DNA of 64,000 nt from Bradyrhizobium sp. LHD-71 (GTDB taxonomy: Bacteria; Pseudomonadota; Alphaproteobacteria; Rhizobiales; Xanthobacteraceae), in contig NZ_JAVIFX010000036.1 in assembly GCF_031157255.1 (NCBI RefSeq), positions 1 to 64,000 of the forward strand, in the 5' to 3' direction. A model generated the notes under the pieces. It ran no database searches and was not told the origin of the DNA. It was given only the letters and a program-made list of their open reading frames with translations. A program made the translations under genes and the position numbers. Shown here piece by piece: positions 33,907-45,444 of the stretch (position 1 is the stretch's first letter; the number at the start of each line of letters is the position of its first letter).

Positions 33907-35586
33907 ATGCGCCTTCGCTACTGGATCGCGCCGCTCGCCGCATTGGTGCTGATCGTCACAGGCTTTTTCGTCACGCGCTCGGGGATCGTCTTCCGCCGCG
34001 CTCCCGTCGAGCTGACAATTCTTGCGTTGAACGATTTCCACGGCAACTTGCAGCCGCCACCAGGCGGCATTCGTGTTGCCGATCCTGCCGACAAGGCGAA
34101 GAAGATCGCCGTGCCGGCCGGCGGCGCCGAGCATCTGGCAACGCTCGTCAAGGAACGGCGCAAGGAAAAGACGCACAGCATCTTCGTCGCCGCCGGTGAT
34201 CTGATTGGCGCGAGCCCGTTCCTGTCCGCACTGTTCCATGACGAGCCGACCATCGAGGCGCTATCGATCATGGGCCTCGACGTCGCCTCCGTCGGCAATC
34301 ACGAGTTCGATGAAGGCGCGACAGAGCTCAAGCGCATGCAGGATGGCGGGTGCCATCCGACCGAGGGCTGCAAGGGTCCTCACCCGTTCCTTGGCGCGAA
34401 GTTCAGGTATCTCGCCGCCAGCACTGTCGAGAAGGCGACGGGCAAGACGTTCTTTCCTGCTTACGAGGTGCGCGAATTCGGTGGCATTCCTGTCGCGTTC
34501 ATCGGGCTGACGCTGAAGGCTACGCCGCTGATCGTCAATCCCGCCGGCGTTGCCGGCCTCGAATTTCGCGACGAGGTCGAGACTGTCAACGCGCTCGTTC
34601 CCGAAATCAGGGCGCGCGGCATCGAAGCCATCGTCGTCCTGATCCATGAGGGCGGCTTTCCGACCGGCGGCTACAATGAATGTCCCGGCATTTCCGGACC
34701 GATCGTGGGTATCGTCAGCAAGTTCGACAAGGCGGTCGACATCGTCGTGTCCGGCCACACCCATCAGGCCTATGTGTGCAACATCGGCGGTCGCCTTGTC
34801 ACCAGTGCCGACAAGTACGGCACGATCCTGACCGAGATCGATGTGAAGCTGGATCCTGCGACGCGCGATATCATCAGCGCCAAGGCTGGCAACACGATCG
34901 TGCGCACCGACGCGTTCGCCAGGGATGTGGAGCAGACACGGCTGATCGCAGCCTATGACGAACGCGCGAAGCCGATCGCGGCGCGCCCTTCCGGAAAGAT
35001 CACCGACCCTATCTTGCGTGATCCAAACCGCGCGGGCGAGAGCGTGCTGGGCGATATCGTCGCCGATGCGCAGCTCGCTGCGACTGCGGGCGAGGCGAAT
35101 GGAGGTGCCGTGATCGCCTTCACCAATCCCGGCGGCATCCGCAACAGTATCCCGAAGAGTGGGGATGGCACCGTCACGTACGCCGACGTGTTTGCAAGCC
35201 AGCCGTTCCGTAACCAGCTCGTGACGATGACGCTGACCGGCGCACAGATCAAGCAGGCACTGGAACAGCAATGGACCGCGCCATCGTTTCCGCGCATCCT
35301 GCAAGTCTCACGCGGCTTCGGCTTCAGCTTCGATACGACGCGGCCGATCGGTGATCGCGTGCCGATCGAAGGCATCACGTTCAACGGCACGCCGATCGAT
35401 TCGAAAGCTACGTACCGCGTGACCGTGAACGACTTCCTCGCCTCCGGCGGCGACGGGTTTTCGACCTTCAAGGACGGCGTTGAACGGCGCACAGGCGTCT
35501 ACGACGTCGACGCGCTCGATGCGTACTTCAAGGCCCACAGCCCGATTTCACCACACGTCCTCGATCGCATTCGACGGGTCGATTGA
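33907..35586 (+). CDS. 5'-nucleotidase/2',3'-cyclic phosphodiesterase (UshA-like metallophosphatase)
   Basis: A 559-residue exported enzyme. Residues about 7-25 form a signal anchor (WIAPLAALVLIVTGFFV). The metallophosphoesterase motifs are LNDFHGNL, AAGDLIGASPFLSA, VGNHEFDEG, LIHEGGF and VSGHTHQAYVC; the C-terminal 5_nucleotid_C domain has NPGGIRNSI, SQPFRNQLVTMTL and NDFLASGGDGFSTF. It hydrolyses nucleotides or similar phosphate esters in the periplasm. AGGAT precedes ATG. Confidence 0.92.
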   Translation: MRLRYWIAPLAALVLIVTGFFVTRSGIVFRRAPVELTILALNDFHGNLQPPPGGIRVADPADKAKKIAVPAGGAEHLATLVKERRKEKTHSIFVAAGDLIGASPFLSALFHDEPTIEALSIMGLDVASVGNHEFDEGATELKRMQDGGCHPTEGCKGPHPFLGAKFRYLAASTVEKATGKTFFPAYEVREFGGIPVAFIGLTLKATPLIVNPAGVAGLEFRDEVETVNALVPEIRARGIEAIVVLIHEGGFPTGGYNECPGISGPIVGIVSKFDKAVDIVVSGHTHQAYVCNIGGRLVTSADKYGTILTEIDVKLDPATRDIISAKAGNTIVRTDAFARDVEQTRLIAAYDERAKPIAARPSGKITDPILRDPNRAGESVLGDIVADAQLAATAGEANGGAVIAFTNPGGIRNSIPKSGDGTVTYADVFASQPFRNQLVTMTLTGAQIKQALEQQWTAPSFPRILQVSRGFGFSFDTTRPIGDRVPIEGITFNGTPIDSKATYRVTVNDFLASGGDGFSTFKDGVERRTGVYDVDALDAYFKAHSPISPHVLDRIRRVD

Positions 35587-35813
35587 ATATCGGGTCATTG
35601 ATCATCAGGCCGAAGCTGATGAGTTATTCCGGAACAAGCGAGCGCGGCCCTCGGCCCTGCGATAACGTGCGGTGAGGACTTCGTGGCTAGCCGCTTGCTT
35701 CAGCCCTTGAAAGGGAGTGGTTGGCTGACCAGCACCATAACAAAAGGCGAGCGCGCCGATCATTGCGCCCTCCCCTTGTGGATGCATTGGGCAAAGCGTA
35801 ACTGAGTCCGACA

Positions 35814-36743
35814 ATGACCACTCTTCTCATCACCCATCCGGCTTGTCTGGACCACGCGACGCCTCCGGGTCATCCCGAGCGGGCGGACCGCCTGCGCGCC
35901 ATCGACCAGGTTCTGAATGGCGAACGCTTTCAGTTCTTGCAGCGGGACCTTGCACCCGAAGCGAGCTTCGACACGATCGCGCTCTGTCATTCGGAGTATG
36001 AGATCGGCGAGATCCGTCATCTCGCCCCGAAGGAAGGTTTTGCGTATATCGACGCCGACACGGCGATGTCGCCGGGCAGCCTTCAGGCCATCACGCGCTC
36101 GGCCGGCGGCGCGGTAGCGGCCGTCGACGCCGTGATGTCGGGAAGCGTCGACAACGCCTTCGTCGCTACGCGCCCACCGGGCCATCACGCCGAAGTCGGC
36201 CGACCGATGGGCTTCTGCTTCTTCAACAACGCGGCGATCGCTGCGCGCCACGCCCAGCGCAAGTACGGCATCGGCCGCGCTGCAATCGTCGACTTTGACG
36301 TGCATCACGGCAACGGCACGCAGGACATCTTCTGGGCCGACAAAAGTGTGATGTATTGCTCGACCCACCAGATGCCGCTGTTTCCCGGCACCGGTGCTGC
36401 GAGCGAACGCGGCGAGCACAACACGATCGTCAACGCGCCGCTGCGGGCGGGCGACGGTCGCGCCCAGTTTCGCGAAGCTTTCGAAGCCACAATCCTGCCC
36501 CGTTTGCGGGATTTCGCGCCCGAGTTCCTGATCATTTCAGCGGGCTTCGATGCGCATTATCGCGATCCGCTCGCGAACATGATGCTAGAAGCTGCAGACT
36601 ATCAGTGGGTGACGCAGAAGTTGATGGACGTCGCAGATGCGAGCGCACAGCAGCGAATCGTCTCGGTGCTCGAAGGTGGTTACGATTTGCAAGGGCTTGC
36701 GCACTCTGTGGAGGCACATGTGACCGCATTAATGAAAGGATAG
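35814..36743 (+). CDS. Histone deacetylase-like amidohydrolase (class II type)
   Basis: A 309-residue zinc deacetylase. Motifs: THPACLDHATPPGHPERADR at the start, ATRPPGHHAEVGRPMGFCFF, IVDFDVHHGNGTQDIFW (zinc ligands DxHHGNGT), SAGFDAHYRDPL and the C-terminal LEGGYDL. Close in layout to acetylpolyamine/acetoin-type deacetylases of proteobacteria. It precedes xseB and dxs, a neighbourhood commonly kept in Rhizobiales. Confidence 0.92.
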   Translation: MTTLLITHPACLDHATPPGHPERADRLRAIDQVLNGERFQFLQRDLAPEASFDTIALCHSEYEIGEIRHLAPKEGFAYIDADTAMSPGSLQAITRSAGGAVAAVDAVMSGSVDNAFVATRPPGHHAEVGRPMGFCFFNNAAIAARHAQRKYGIGRAAIVDFDVHHGNGTQDIFWADKSVMYCSTHQMPLFPGTGAASERGEHNTIVNAPLRAGDGRAQFREAFEATILPRLRDFAPEFLIISAGFDAHYRDPLANMMLEAADYQWVTQKLMDVADASAQQRIVSVLEGGYDLQGLAHSVEAHVTALMKG

Positions 36744-36841
36744 CTTTCATCCTGCCTTGCCGCGGTGGAACTCACCGCCACAATGCCTCCGTAAATTTCC
36801 GGTCAACTCCAACTTTGTCGAAGCATCATTCAGGGGACGAC

Positions 36842-37096
36842 ATGATGGTCGAGAATACGCACGTTGACGTCAAGCGGCTGAGCTTCGAGCGCGCGATCGA
36901 AGAACTGGAGACGATCGTCAGGCGACTCGAGGAAGGCAAGGTGCCGCTGGAGGAATCCGTGACGATCTACGAGCGCGGCGAGGCCCTGAAGCGCCGCTGC
37001 GAGGAATTGCTGCGACAGGCTGAAGCGCGGGTCGACAAGATCACGACCGATTCGGCCGGCCAGCCGGCCGGAACCGAGCCGCTTGACGTGCAGTAA
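36842..37096 (+). CDS. xseB: Exodeoxyribonuclease VII small subunit XseB
   Basis: An 84-residue helical protein: SFERAIEELETIVRRLEEGK, VPLEESVTIYERGEALKRRC, EELLRQAEARVDKI is the standard XseB sequence. It forms exonuclease VII with XseA (not in the window). Starts with two adjacent ATGs at 36842 and 36845; a GGGGAC lies just upstream. Upstream of dxs. Confidence 0.96.
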   Translation: MMVENTHVDVKRLSFERAIEELETIVRRLEEGKVPLEESVTIYERGEALKRRCEELLRQAEARVDKITTDSAGQPAGTEPLDVQ

Positions 37097-37438
37097 GACA
37101 CTCCCCGGTTGCAGCAAAACAAGCCTTTTTCAGCGAATGGAACTCTTGCCGAACCCTTCGATGTGATTTAACGCACATCCTAAATACGGGGGTCGGAGTT
37201 AGCTTAGGGGCCGGTCGACGAGTCGCCCGACTGGCCTTAATGAACGTGCCGAAAACTGGCCAAAACCAGCATGGTTTCCCAGTTTGCGCGTTAACCTTTG
37301 AACCGGTCGAGCGGCTCCAGAGACCCAAACCGACTGGGCATTCGCTTGGCTTCCGCCATGCATTTGGTGTATGCCTGAACGTTAATTCTTCGACCGGAAG
37401 AGGATTCCGGCCGGACAACTTTGAAAGCGTGTGACCAA
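37097..37438. other. xseB-dxs intergenic region
   Basis: 342 bases with no gene or clear hairpin terminator. An AT-richer stretch around 37165-37200 (GTGATTTAACGCACATCCTAAATACG) could hold the dxs promoter, but no unambiguous -35/-10 pair stands out. Confidence 0.4.
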
Positions 37439-39355
37439 ATGAGTGACACCCCGCTTCTCGACACCATCAAGACTCCTGAAGACCTGCGAAAGCTGCGTCC
37501 GGATCAGATGCGTCAGGTTGCCGACGAGCTGCGTCAAGAGACCATCGACGCCGTCTCCGTCACCGGTGGCCACTTCGGGGCTGGCCTTGGCGTCATCGAG
37601 CTGACGACTGCCATCCATTACGTCTTCAACACGCCGAAGGATCGCCTGATCTGGGACGTCGGCCACCAGGCCTACCCGCACAAGATCCTCACCGGCCGTC
37701 GTGATCGCATCCGCACGCTGCGCACCGGTGGTGGCCTGTCCGGCTTCACCAAGCGCACCGAGAGCGATTACGACCCGTTCGGCGCCGCACACTCCTCGAC
37801 CTCGATCTCCGCAGGCCTCGGCATGGCTGTGGCCCGCGATCTGTCCGGCGGCACCAACAATGTGATCGCGGTGATCGGCGACGGGTCGATGTCGGCAGGC
37901 ATGGCGTATGAGGCCATGAACAACGCCGGCGCGCTGAAGTCACGCCTGATCGTCATTCTCAACGACAACGACATGTCGATCGCGCCGCCGGTCGGCGCCA
38001 TGTCTGCCTATCTCTCGCGCCTCTATTCGGGCCGGACCTATCAGTCCGCTCGCGACGCGCTGATTCACATCGCTCACAAGATGCCGAAGTACTTCGAGGA
38101 ACGCGCGCTGCGTGCCGAGGAATATTCGCGCGGCTTCATGGTCGGCGGCGGCACGTTGTTCGAGGAGCTCGGCTTCTTCTATGTCGGCCCGATCGACGGC
38201 CACAACATGGATCACTTGTTGCCCGTGCTCACCAACGTGCGCGACTCAACCAAGGGCCCGATCCTCGTCCATGTGGTGACGCAGAAGGGCAAGGGCTACC
38301 CGCCGGCCGAAGCGTCCGCGGACAAGTATCATGCGGTGGTCAAGTTCGACGTGGCCACCGGCACGCAGGCCAAGGCCAAGCCGAATGCGCCGGCCTACCA
38401 GAACGTGTTTGGCCAGAGCCTCGTCAAGGAAGCAGAGAAGGACGACAGGATCGTCGGCATTACCGCGGCCATGCCGTCGGGAACCGGCATCGACATCTTT
38501 CAGAAGTCTTTCCCCACCCGCACCTTTGACGTCGGCATTGCCGAGCAGCACGCAGTGACGTTCGCCGCCGGTCTTGCGACCGAGGGCTTCAAGCCGTTCT
38601 GCGCGATCTACTCGACGTTCCTGCAGCGTGGCTATGACCAGGTCGTGCACGACGTGGCGATCCAGAACCTGCCGGTGCGCTTCGCGATCGACCGCGCCGG
38701 CCTTGTCGGCGCCGACGGCGCGACCCATGCCGGCTCGTTCGACAACGCTTATCTCGGCTGCCTGCCGAACTTCGTCATCATGGCCGCCAGCGATGAAGCT
38801 GAGCTCGTGCACATGGTCGCCACCCAGGTGGCAATCAATGACCACCCGAGCGCGCTGCGGTATCCGCGCGGCGAAGGCCGCGGCGTCGAGATGCCGGAAG
38901 TCGGCGTGCCGCTGCCGATCGGCAAGGGCCGCATCGTCCGTGAAGGCAGCAAGGTTGCCCTGCTCTCGTTCGGCACGCGTCTCGCCGAATGCGAGAAGGC
39001 GGCCGACGAGCTCGCTGCACTTGGCCTGTCCACCACGATTGCCGATGCGCGCTTCATGAAGCCGCTCGATGTGGATCTGGTGCTGAAGCTCGCAAACGAG
39101 CACGAGGTGTTGATCACCGTCGAGGAAGGCGCGGTTGGCGGCTTCGGTTCGCACGTGTTGCAGACGCTCTCCGAGCACGGCGCCCTCGACAAGGGCCTGC
39201 GGGTGCGTGCGATGGTGCTCCCCGACATCTTCATCGATCACGACACGCCGAACGCGATGTACGCGCTGGCCGGCCTCGACGCCAAGGGCATCGTCAAGAA
39301 GGTGTTCGAGGCGCTCGGCAGAGACGGCAAGGCGGAAGTGATCAAGCTGGCGTAA
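37439..39355 (+). CDS. dxs: 1-deoxy-D-xylulose-5-phosphate synthase
   Basis: A 638-residue ThDP enzyme making DXP from pyruvate and glyceraldehyde 3-phosphate, the first step of the non-mevalonate isoprenoid route. Motifs: [56 protein letters not shown] (ThDP-binding GDG-N), [18 protein letters not shown] (catalytic Glu) and [11 protein letters not shown] at 37439 is chosen over TTG at 37421. tlyA starts 2 bases after its stop, so they are co-transcribed. Confidence 0.97.
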   Translation: MSDTPLLDTIKTPEDLRKLRPDQMRQVADELRQETIDAVSVTGGHFGAGLGVIELTTAIHYVFNTPKDRLIWDVGHQAYPHKILTGRRDRIRTLRTGGGLSGFTKRTESDYDPFGAAHSSTSISAGLGMAVARDLSGGTNNVIAVIGDGSMSAGMAYEAMNNAGALKSRLIVILNDNDMSIAPPVGAMSAYLSRLYSGRTYQSARDALIHIAHKMPKYFEERALRAEEYSRGFMVGGGTLFEELGFFYVGPIDGHNMDHLLPVLTNVRDSTKGPILVHVVTQKGKGYPPAEASADKYHAVVKFDVATGTQAKAKPNAPAYQNVFGQSLVKEAEKDDRIVGITAAMPSGTGIDIFQKSFPTRTFDVGIAEQHAVTFAAGLATEGFKPFCAIYSTFLQRGYDQVVHDVAIQNLPVRFAIDRAGLVGADGATHAGSFDNAYLGCLPNFVIMAASDEAELVHMVATQVAINDHPSALRYPRGEGRGVEMPEVGVPLPIGKGRIVREGSKVALLSFGTRLAECEKAADELAALGLSTTIADARFMKPLDVDLVLKLANEHEVLITVEEGAVGGFGSHVLQTLSEHGALDKGLRVRAMVLPDIFIDHDTPNAMYALAGLDAKGIVKKVFEALGRDGKAEVIKLA

Positions 39356-39356
39356 C

Positions 39357-40088
39357 ATGTCTGAACGGCAGCGCGCCGACCGTCTGCTGGTCGCGCGAGG
39401 CCTGTTCGAAAGCCGCGCCCGCGCACAGGCTGCGATTGCCGCCGGACTGGTGACAGCCGGCGGCAAACTCGTCTCAAAGGCCTCCGACGAAATCCCGCTG
39501 GACGCAGCGATCGAGGCGAGACCCGAACATCCATGGGTGTCGCGCGGCGGCGTCAAGCTTGCCGGCGCGCTCGAGCGCTATCCAATCGACATTGAGGACA
39601 AGGTCTGCCTCGACGTCGGCGCATCCACCGGCGGCTTCACCGAGGTACTGTTGAACTGCGGCGCGAGCCTCGTCCATGCGATCGATGTCGGACGCGATCA
39701 GCTGCATCCGAGCCTGCGAGGTCACCCCAGCATCATCTCGCGCGAGGAGACCGACATCCGCACGCTCGCGGGCAAGCGCCTCGACGTCAGGCCGACGGTC
39801 GTCGTCATCGACGTCAGCTTCATTTCCCTGAAGCATGTGCTGCCAGTGGCACTGGAGCTTGCTGCAGCGCCGACCAGCCTGTTGGCCCTGATCAAGCCGC
39901 AGTTCGAGGCGCCGCGGCCGGCGATCAAGAAGGGCATCGTGCGCGATGAGGCCGTGCACCGTGCGGTCTGCGACGACGTTGCGGCGTTTGCCGCATCGCT
40001 CGGCTGCACAGATATCGCAGTCTTCGAGTCCTGCATCGCAGGCGGCGACGGCAACCGCGAGTTCTTCCTCGGCGCCCGGCGTGGCTGA
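39357..40088 (+). CDS. tlyA: TlyA-family rRNA (cytidine-2'-O)-methyltransferase
   Basis: A 243-residue S4/FtsJ two-domain protein. The S4 part is [20 protein letters not shown]; the methyltransferase part has [19 protein letters not shown] (SAM site), [10 protein letters not shown] and IKPQFEA, with [10 protein letters not shown]. It methylates 2'-OH of ribosomal RNA and was named haemolysin A. It directly follows dxs, which is the usual order. Confidence 0.94.
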   Translation: MSERQRADRLLVARGLFESRARAQAAIAAGLVTAGGKLVSKASDEIPLDAAIEARPEHPWVSRGGVKLAGALERYPIDIEDKVCLDVGASTGGFTEVLLNCGASLVHAIDVGRDQLHPSLRGHPSIISREETDIRTLAGKRLDVRPTVVVIDVSFISLKHVLPVALELAAAPTSLLALIKPQFEAPRPAIKKGIVRDEAVHRAVCDDVAAFAASLGCTDIAVFESCIAGGDGNREFFLGARRG

Positions 40089-40129
40089 ACTCCGTTGCTT
40101 TCCCGAAGCGCGTGCTAAGAGTTGCCGCC

Positions 40130-41383
40130 ATGGACCACGACCATCGGAACCGGCTTGTCATCGACCATGTCGGCCATCGCGGCGACGGCGTGGCGAACGC
40201 CGCGGCGGCGCATGTCTTCGTTCCCTTCACATTGCCGGGCGAGACCGTCGACGTCGATCCGGTTGAAGGGCATGCCGACCGCAGCCGACTCAGGCGCGTG
40301 GTGGCGCCGAGCGCCGAGCGCATAGAACCCTTCTGTCCACATTTCACGGTCTGCGGCGGCTGCGCAATCCAGCACTGGCGAGCGGACGGCTATCGCGCCT
40401 GGAAGCGCAGCATCGTCGTCGAGACGCTTGAACGGGCCGGCATCGCTTGCGACGTCGGCGAGCTGGAGGACGCGCACGGCAATGGCCGCCGCCGCATGGT
40501 CGTGCATGCCCGCAAGAGCCAGCGGGGAATTCTGAAGGTCGGCTTCGCCGCGGCGGGTTCGCACGACATCGTGCCGATCGATCGCTGCCCGATCCTTGCG
40601 CCGGGGCTTGATGGCGCACTGGTCGCCGCGGAGACGATCGCTGAAGCGCTCGCGGCCACCGCCAAGCCGCTCGACATCCAGCTCACCGCCACCGCGAACG
40701 GCCTGGATGTAGATGTGCGCGGCTCCGGCCCGCTCATTGCAACGGCAACCGCAGCACTCGCCAGGATCTCTGCGCAACACCGTCTGGCACGGTTGACGCG
40801 ACACGGCGAGATCGTCGCCCAGCTCAAATCGCCCGTGATCGCGATCGGCCCCGCCCAGGTGATATTGCCCCCGGGCAGCTTTCTGCAGGCGACGCAGGCG
40901 GGCGAGGAAGCGCTTGCCGCCCACGTGACGTCTTTCTGCGGAAAGGCCAAGCGCGTCGCCGATCTGTTCTGCGGCGTCGGTCCTTTCACGTTGCGCCTGG
41001 CGCAGACTGCGCAGGTCAGCGCACACGATTCTGAAGCCGGCGCGATCGAGGCCTTACGCAAGGCCGCGCAGACGACGAAGGGCCTCAAACCAGTCAAGGC
41101 AGAAGCGCGCGACCTGTTCCGCCGCCCGCTCCTGCCGCAGGAATTGAACGCCTTCGATGCGGTCGTGTTCGACCCGCCGCGCGCTGGCGCGCTGGCGCAG
41201 GCACAGCAACTGGCGGCGAGCCGCGTCCCACTGATTGTCGCCGTCTCCTGCAACGTCGCGACCTTTGCCCGCGATGCGAAGATCCTGATTGACGGCGGTT
41301 ACAGGATCAGCCGCATCACCCCGATCGACCAGTTCCGCCACACGCCGCATGTGGAACTGGTAGCGCAGTTTTCGCGGCGATAA
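40130..41383 (+). CDS. 23S rRNA (uracil-5-)-methyltransferase RumA/RlmD-like
   Basis: A SAM-dependent RNA m5U methyltransferase of 417 residues. An N-terminal TRAM-like domain is followed by [15 protein letters not shown] (iron-sulfur cysteines). The catalytic domain has [32 protein letters not shown] and [16 protein letters not shown] with the nucleophilic Cys. Start taken at ATG 40130; an in-frame GTG at 40112 is possible. Fourth gene of the xseB-dxs-tlyA run. Confidence 0.9.
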   Translation: MDHDHRNRLVIDHVGHRGDGVANAAAAHVFVPFTLPGETVDVDPVEGHADRSRLRRVVAPSAERIEPFCPHFTVCGGCAIQHWRADGYRAWKRSIVVETLERAGIACDVGELEDAHGNGRRRMVVHARKSQRGILKVGFAAAGSHDIVPIDRCPILAPGLDGALVAAETIAEALAATAKPLDIQLTATANGLDVDVRGSGPLIATATAALARISAQHRLARLTRHGEIVAQLKSPVIAIGPAQVILPPGSFLQATQAGEEALAAHVTSFCGKAKRVADLFCGVGPFTLRLAQTAQVSAHDSEAGAIEALRKAAQTTKGLKPVKAEARDLFRRPLLPQELNAFDAVVFDPPRAGALAQAQQLAASRVPLIVAVSCNVATFARDAKILIDGGYRISRITPIDQFRHTPHVELVAQFSRR

Positions 41384-41448
41384 CCCGGTCGGATTGAATG
41401 AAGGCGATTGTTTCGTCTGATTGACCGATCGCAAATGGAGAGCGATCC

Positions 41449-42273
41449 ATGAGCACCATCAAGACGGCAGACGGCACGGAAATATTTTACAAGGACTGGG
41501 GTACGGGTCAGCCGATCGTCTTCCATCACGGCTGGCCGCTCAGCGCAGACGACTGGGACAGCCAGATGCTGTTCTTCCTGCATAATGGCTACCGTGTCAT
41601 CGCACATGATCGCCGCGGCCACGGCCGTTCGACACAGACGAGTACCGGCAACGAGATGGATACCTATGCCGACGACGTCGCCGCGCTCACGAAGGCCCTC
41701 GACCTTGAGGAGGCCATTCATATCGGCCACTCGACGGGCGGCGGCGAAGTTGCGCGCTACCTCGGGCGTCACGGCACGGGCCGCGTCGCCAAAGCCGTGC
41801 TGATCGGTGCCGTGCCGCCCATCATGGTCAAGTCCGAGAAAAATCCGGGCGGCACGCCGATCGAGGCCTTCGACGGCTTCAGAGCAGGGGTCGCCGCCAA
41901 TCGCGCACAGCTTTACATCGATATCGCCGCCGGCCCGTTCTACGGCTTCAACCGTCCAGGCGCCAAGGTCTCTCAGGGCATCATCGACAATTGGTGGCGG
42001 CAGGGCATGATGGGCGGCATCAAGGCCCAGTACGACTGCATCAAGGCCTTCTCCGAGACCGACTTCACCGAAGACCTCAAGAAGATCGACGTGCCGGTTC
42101 TGGTCATGCATGGCGACGACGATCAGATCGTGCCCTATGCCGACTCTGCTCCGCTGTCGTCCAAGCTGCTCAAGAAGGGGACGCTGAAGACCTATCGCGG
42201 CCTGCCGCATGGCCTCTGCACCACGCATCCGGAAATCGTTAACCCGGACCTTCTCGCCTTCATCAAGAACTGA
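41449..42273 (+). CDS. Alpha/beta hydrolase, cofactor-free haloperoxidase/esterase-like
   Basis: A 274-residue hydrolase with [15 protein letters not shown], ripe for the oxyanion hole, [11 protein letters not shown], the nucleophile elbow [16 protein letters not shown], the acid in [10 protein letters not shown] and the histidine in [10 protein letters not shown]. This is the pattern of non-haem chloroperoxidases. GGAGAG precedes ATG. Physiological substrate unknown. Confidence 0.92.
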   Translation: MSTIKTADGTEIFYKDWGTGQPIVFHHGWPLSADDWDSQMLFFLHNGYRVIAHDRRGHGRSTQTSTGNEMDTYADDVAALTKALDLEEAIHIGHSTGGGEVARYLGRHGTGRVAKAVLIGAVPPIMVKSEKNPGGTPIEAFDGFRAGVAANRAQLYIDIAAGPFYGFNRPGAKVSQGIIDNWWRQGMMGGIKAQYDCIKAFSETDFTEDLKKIDVPVLVMHGDDDQIVPYADSAPLSSKLLKKGTLKTYRGLPHGLCTTHPEIVNPDLLAFIKN

Positions 42274-42330
42274 CCGAGGCAACCTCAGCGTTGCCGAACA
42301 GGGATTGGCGAAGTGAGTGGCGAAAACTCA

Positions 42331-42412
42331 GTAGCCCGGATGAGCGGAGCGACACCCGGGGGCTGACTCCGCGACACGATCACCCGGATGTCGTTTCGCT
42401 CATCCGGGCTAC
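42331..42412. repeat. Palindromic repeat (GTAGCCCGGATGAGCG family)
   Basis: The left arm GTAGCCCGGATGAGCG mirrors CGCTCATCCGGGCTAC at the right; the inner part has GACACCCGGG and CACCCGGATGTC. Sits between the hydrolase and the convergent DUF1194 gene and may also end transcripts. A common style of intergenic repeat in Bradyrhizobium relatives, from memory. Confidence 0.75.
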
Positions 42413-42484
42413 AGACTGCAAGCTGTTTGACTCTTGAATAGACGGACTACGACCGCGCCGTAGCACGTAGGGCGAAGGCTGCGC

Positions 42485-43321
42485 CTACCGCCCCCAGCGG
42501 TCGCGCCAGAGCTGTTCGCCGATGGTGCAAGGAACGCGCGCTTCACCGCGCGTCTGGGCCGGAATCACCCTGCCCTCAGGTTGCCGCCCTGCCACCTCGA
42601 GCACCAGCTTGGTGCGGATCGCCTCCTGGAATTTCTCGCGCTCCTTGATGGGAATAACGAAAGACCCCGGCCCGCCGATGACGCAATCTTCGAAATAGAG
42701 GTCGAGCTTCTCGATATCCATCGTCGCGTAGGACGCCTGCTTCACCATCACCGGCAGCCCGTTGATGGTGATGCCTTTCTCCAGCGCCGCATCGCGTGCG
42801 GTCAGTACCGGCTCGCCGTTGTTGTTCGGGCCGTCGCCGGAAATGTCGATCACACGCCGCAGGCTCTTGTAGGGACTTTCCGCCAGCATCTGCATCCCGA
42901 AGTTGATGGCGCCGGAGATCGAGGTGCGCGAGGCGCGCCGCAACGGCGCCTTCATGATTTCGGCGGCAACCGCATCCGCGGTTTCCGGCCCGTCGACGAT
43001 CCGCCACGGAATGATGATCTTCTGATCGTGCGCCGCGGCCCACTCGAAGTAGGTTACGGCCACCTTGCCCTGCGGGCCGGTCTTGAGGGCCCTCAGGAAC
43101 TCCGGCGACGTGATCGCCTGAGCGTAGCCTTCGCGTTGAACCGCAAGCTCCTCAAGGTCCATCGAATAGGACACATCGACCGCGAGCACGAGTTCAACGT
43201 CGACCTGACCGTCAGCCGCTTTCTGCACGAACTGCGCATTCGGCGATGCCAAACTCGCGACATCGCCGCCGACCAAGGCTCCCGCGACCAGCGCGGCTCC
43301 GATCGAGACACACCAGCGCAT
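42485..43321 (-). CDS. DUF1194 (VWA-like) exported protein
   Basis: A 278-residue protein with a signal peptide (MRWCVSIGAALVAGALVGGD). The mature part begins DVELVLAVDVSYSMDLEELA, where D-x-S-x-S is the metal-ion adhesion motif of a von Willebrand A fold; RTSISGAINFGMQML and VIDISGDGPNNNG are DUF1194 landmarks. Exported VWA-like protein of unknown role. GGGAGG before ATG at 43321; the frame to 43423 is not used. Confidence 0.88.
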   Translation of the reverse strand: MRWCVSIGAALVAGALVGGDVASLASPNAQFVQKAADGQVDVELVLAVDVSYSMDLEELAVQREGYAQAITSPEFLRALKTGPQGKVAVTYFEWAAAHDQKIIIPWRIVDGPETADAVAAEIMKAPLRRASRTSISGAINFGMQMLAESPYKSLRRVIDISGDGPNNNGEPVLTARDAALEKGITINGLPVMVKQASYATMDIEKLDLYFEDCVIGGPGSFVIPIKEREKFQEAIRTKLVLEVAGRQPEGRVIPAQTRGEARVPCTIGEQLWRDRWGR

Positions 43322-43737
43322 AGCGGTCCTCCCGTCGTCCGACGTACGATGCTGCCACGGCTTTGCGGGCCATGAAAGTGTTAACCTGCGGCCGTTGCGG
43401 ACCGCCTTTCGAAAACCGCGCACATTGTCGAGAGTTTCGCAGGCGCCGGGGTTCCTCGCTCCCGCCGTTTATGAACATTTCACTGAACCCGTCGAAACTA
43501 AGTCGCCTCCGCCGGAAAAGTGCCGAGTGCTTTTCCGAGGCGCCGCAACCGGCCATTTACCAACACTTCACTGAGTTGCGTCAAAACAAGGGCGAACGTG
43601 TCCGCGCTTTCCTCGCTCGGGTACGACTGGAATTTGCGTCTCCCTTGCCGCGCCTCCCCGCGCAAGTCGTGCCGATCCGCCAGCTCCAGACTTGTCATGA
43701 TCGGCCAACGGGTCAGAACGACCCAAGGGGTCTCTCA
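43322..43737. other. DUF1194-chemoreceptor divergent intergenic region
   Basis: 416 bases. The chemoreceptor frame stays open from 43363, but the encoded residues are Arg/Cys-rich and without similarity, so this is taken as leader and promoter region. No repeat or strong hairpin was seen. Confidence 0.4.
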
Positions 43738-45420
43738 ATGCTTGCCAAGCTTTCCATTCGCTTCAAGATCGTCGCGATCGTCACCTTCCTGTTGGTGACC
43801 ATGGCCTTGCTCGGCGGCTTCGCCGTCCTGCAGATGCGCGCGATCAACGCTTCGGCACACGATATCCAATCGGTCTGGCTGCCGAGCGTCCGCTGGCTCG
43901 GCGAGCTGCGTACCAACGTCAACCGCTACCGCAGCGTGGTACGCGAGCATCTGCTCGCCATCGACGCGAAGGGCAAGACGGCGAATGAAGAGCGGCTTGC
44001 AGTGGTCGCCAAGGAAATCGCCGCCGCAAATCAGGCGTATCAGCCGCTGATCAGTTCGGCTGAGGAAAAGGCGATGTACGACCAGGCCGTGAAGTTCTGG
44101 GCCGAGTATCGCAAGATCACCGACGAGGTGCTGGAGTACTCGCGCATCCTCGAGCTCGAGAAGGCGCGGGAAATGAACGCGGAACACGCGACGCCGGCGG
44201 GCCTGAAGGCCGACGAGGTGCTGAAGAAACTCGTTGATTACAACAACGCCGGCGCCGAGACGGCGGCGAAAGAGGCCGAACGAAGCTACGGCCGGGCGCT
44301 GTGGCTGCTGCTCGCGACCCTCGGAGCCGTCACGATCGCCGGCCTGTGCGCAGCAATTTTCGTCGTCCGGGACATCTCGCGCGGCATCCAGTCGATTATG
44401 TCGCCGATGCGCGCGCTGGGCGAAGGCGATCTTTCCGCGGTCGTCCCGCATCAGGGCGAAAACACCGAGATCGGCCAGATGGCCGACACGCTGCAGGTGT
44501 TCAAGGACGCCCTGATCGCCAAGAAGGCAGCCGACCAGGCTGCCGCGGCCGATGCCGAAGCCAAGATCCAGCGCGGCCAGCGCGTCGATGCCGTCACCCG
44601 TGAGTTCGAGGCGATGGTAGGTACCATGGTGACCTCGCTGTCGTCGGCCTCGACCGAGCTCGAAGCCGCCGCCCACACGCTGACCAGCACGGCCGAAACC
44701 ACCCAGCAGCTTTCCGGCTCGGCCGCGGCCGCCTCGCGCGATGTCTCCGACAACGTGCAATCAGTGGCGGCAGCGTCCGAGGAGATCACCTCGTCAGTCA
44801 ACGAGATCAGCCGACAGGTGCAGGAATCCAGCCGGGTCGCGCAAAGCGCCGTACAGCAGGCCCAGATGACGGATGCGAGCATCGCCGAGCTCGCGCAAGC
44901 GGCTGCTCGCATCGGCGACGTGGTCAAACTGATCACCGCGGTCGCAGAGCAGACCAACCTGCTCGCGCTGAATGCGACCATCGAGGCGGCCCGCGCGGGC
45001 GAAGCCGGCCGTGGCTTCGCCGTCGTCGCCTCCGAGGTGAAGGCGCTTGCCGCCCAGACGGCCAAGGCGACCGAGGAAATCAGCACGCAGATCGAAGGCA
45101 TGCAGAGTGCCACCGAGACGTCGGTCAACGCCATCCGCGAGATCGGCAAGACCATCAGCTCGATCTCGGAGATCTCGTCGACCATCGCCGCGGCGGTGGA
45201 GGAACAGGGTGCGGCGACCAAGGAGATCGCTCGGAACATGCAGGAAGCCGCGCGGCTTTCCACGCAGGTCGCCTCCAACGTCACCGACGTCAACAAGGGC
45301 GCCGGCGAGACCGGCTCCGCCTCGACCCAGGTGCTGGCCTCGGCGCAATCGCTCTCGAAGGAAAGCGGTCAGCTGCAGCTTGAAGTCGACAGGTTCCTGA
45401 CCGCGCTGCGCGCGGCATAA
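43738..45420 (+). CDS. Methyl-accepting chemotaxis protein
   Basis: A 560-residue chemoreceptor. First transmembrane helix [20 protein letters not shown], then a four-helix-bundle periplasmic ligand domain (about residues 35-190), second transmembrane helix [20 protein letters not shown], a HAMP domain ([20 protein letters not shown]) and the signalling domain with the hairpin tip [41 protein letters not shown] precedes ATG. No CheB/CheR pentapeptide tether at the C-terminus. Ligand unknown. A clear terminator follows. Confidence 0.95.
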   Translation: MLAKLSIRFKIVAIVTFLLVTMALLGGFAVLQMRAINASAHDIQSVWLPSVRWLGELRTNVNRYRSVVREHLLAIDAKGKTANEERLAVVAKEIAAANQAYQPLISSAEEKAMYDQAVKFWAEYRKITDEVLEYSRILELEKAREMNAEHATPAGLKADEVLKKLVDYNNAGAETAAKEAERSYGRALWLLLATLGAVTIAGLCAAIFVVRDISRGIQSIMSPMRALGEGDLSAVVPHQGENTEIGQMADTLQVFKDALIAKKAADQAAAADAEAKIQRGQRVDAVTREFEAMVGTMVTSLSSASTELEAAAHTLTSTAETTQQLSGSAAAASRDVSDNVQSVAAASEEITSSVNEISRQVQESSRVAQSAVQQAQMTDASIAELAQAAARIGDVVKLITAVAEQTNLLALNATIEAARAGEAGRGFAVVASEVKALAAQTAKATEEISTQIEGMQSATETSVNAIREIGKTISSISEISSTIAAAVEEQGAATKEIARNMQEAARLSTQVASNVTDVNKGAGETGSASTQVLASAQSLSKESGQLQLEVDRFLTALRAA

Positions 45421-45444
45421 GCCGCCCTTCCGCTTAATTCTGCG

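Noticed and set aside
35605-35814. 69-residue minus-strand ORF upstream of the deacetylase gene
   Set aside because: No ribosome site, no recognisable family and it abuts the opposite start codon; coding status cannot be supported.
38246-39556. 436-residue ORF antisense to dxs and tlyA
   Set aside because: Long only because stop codons are rare on the opposite strand of GC-rich genes.
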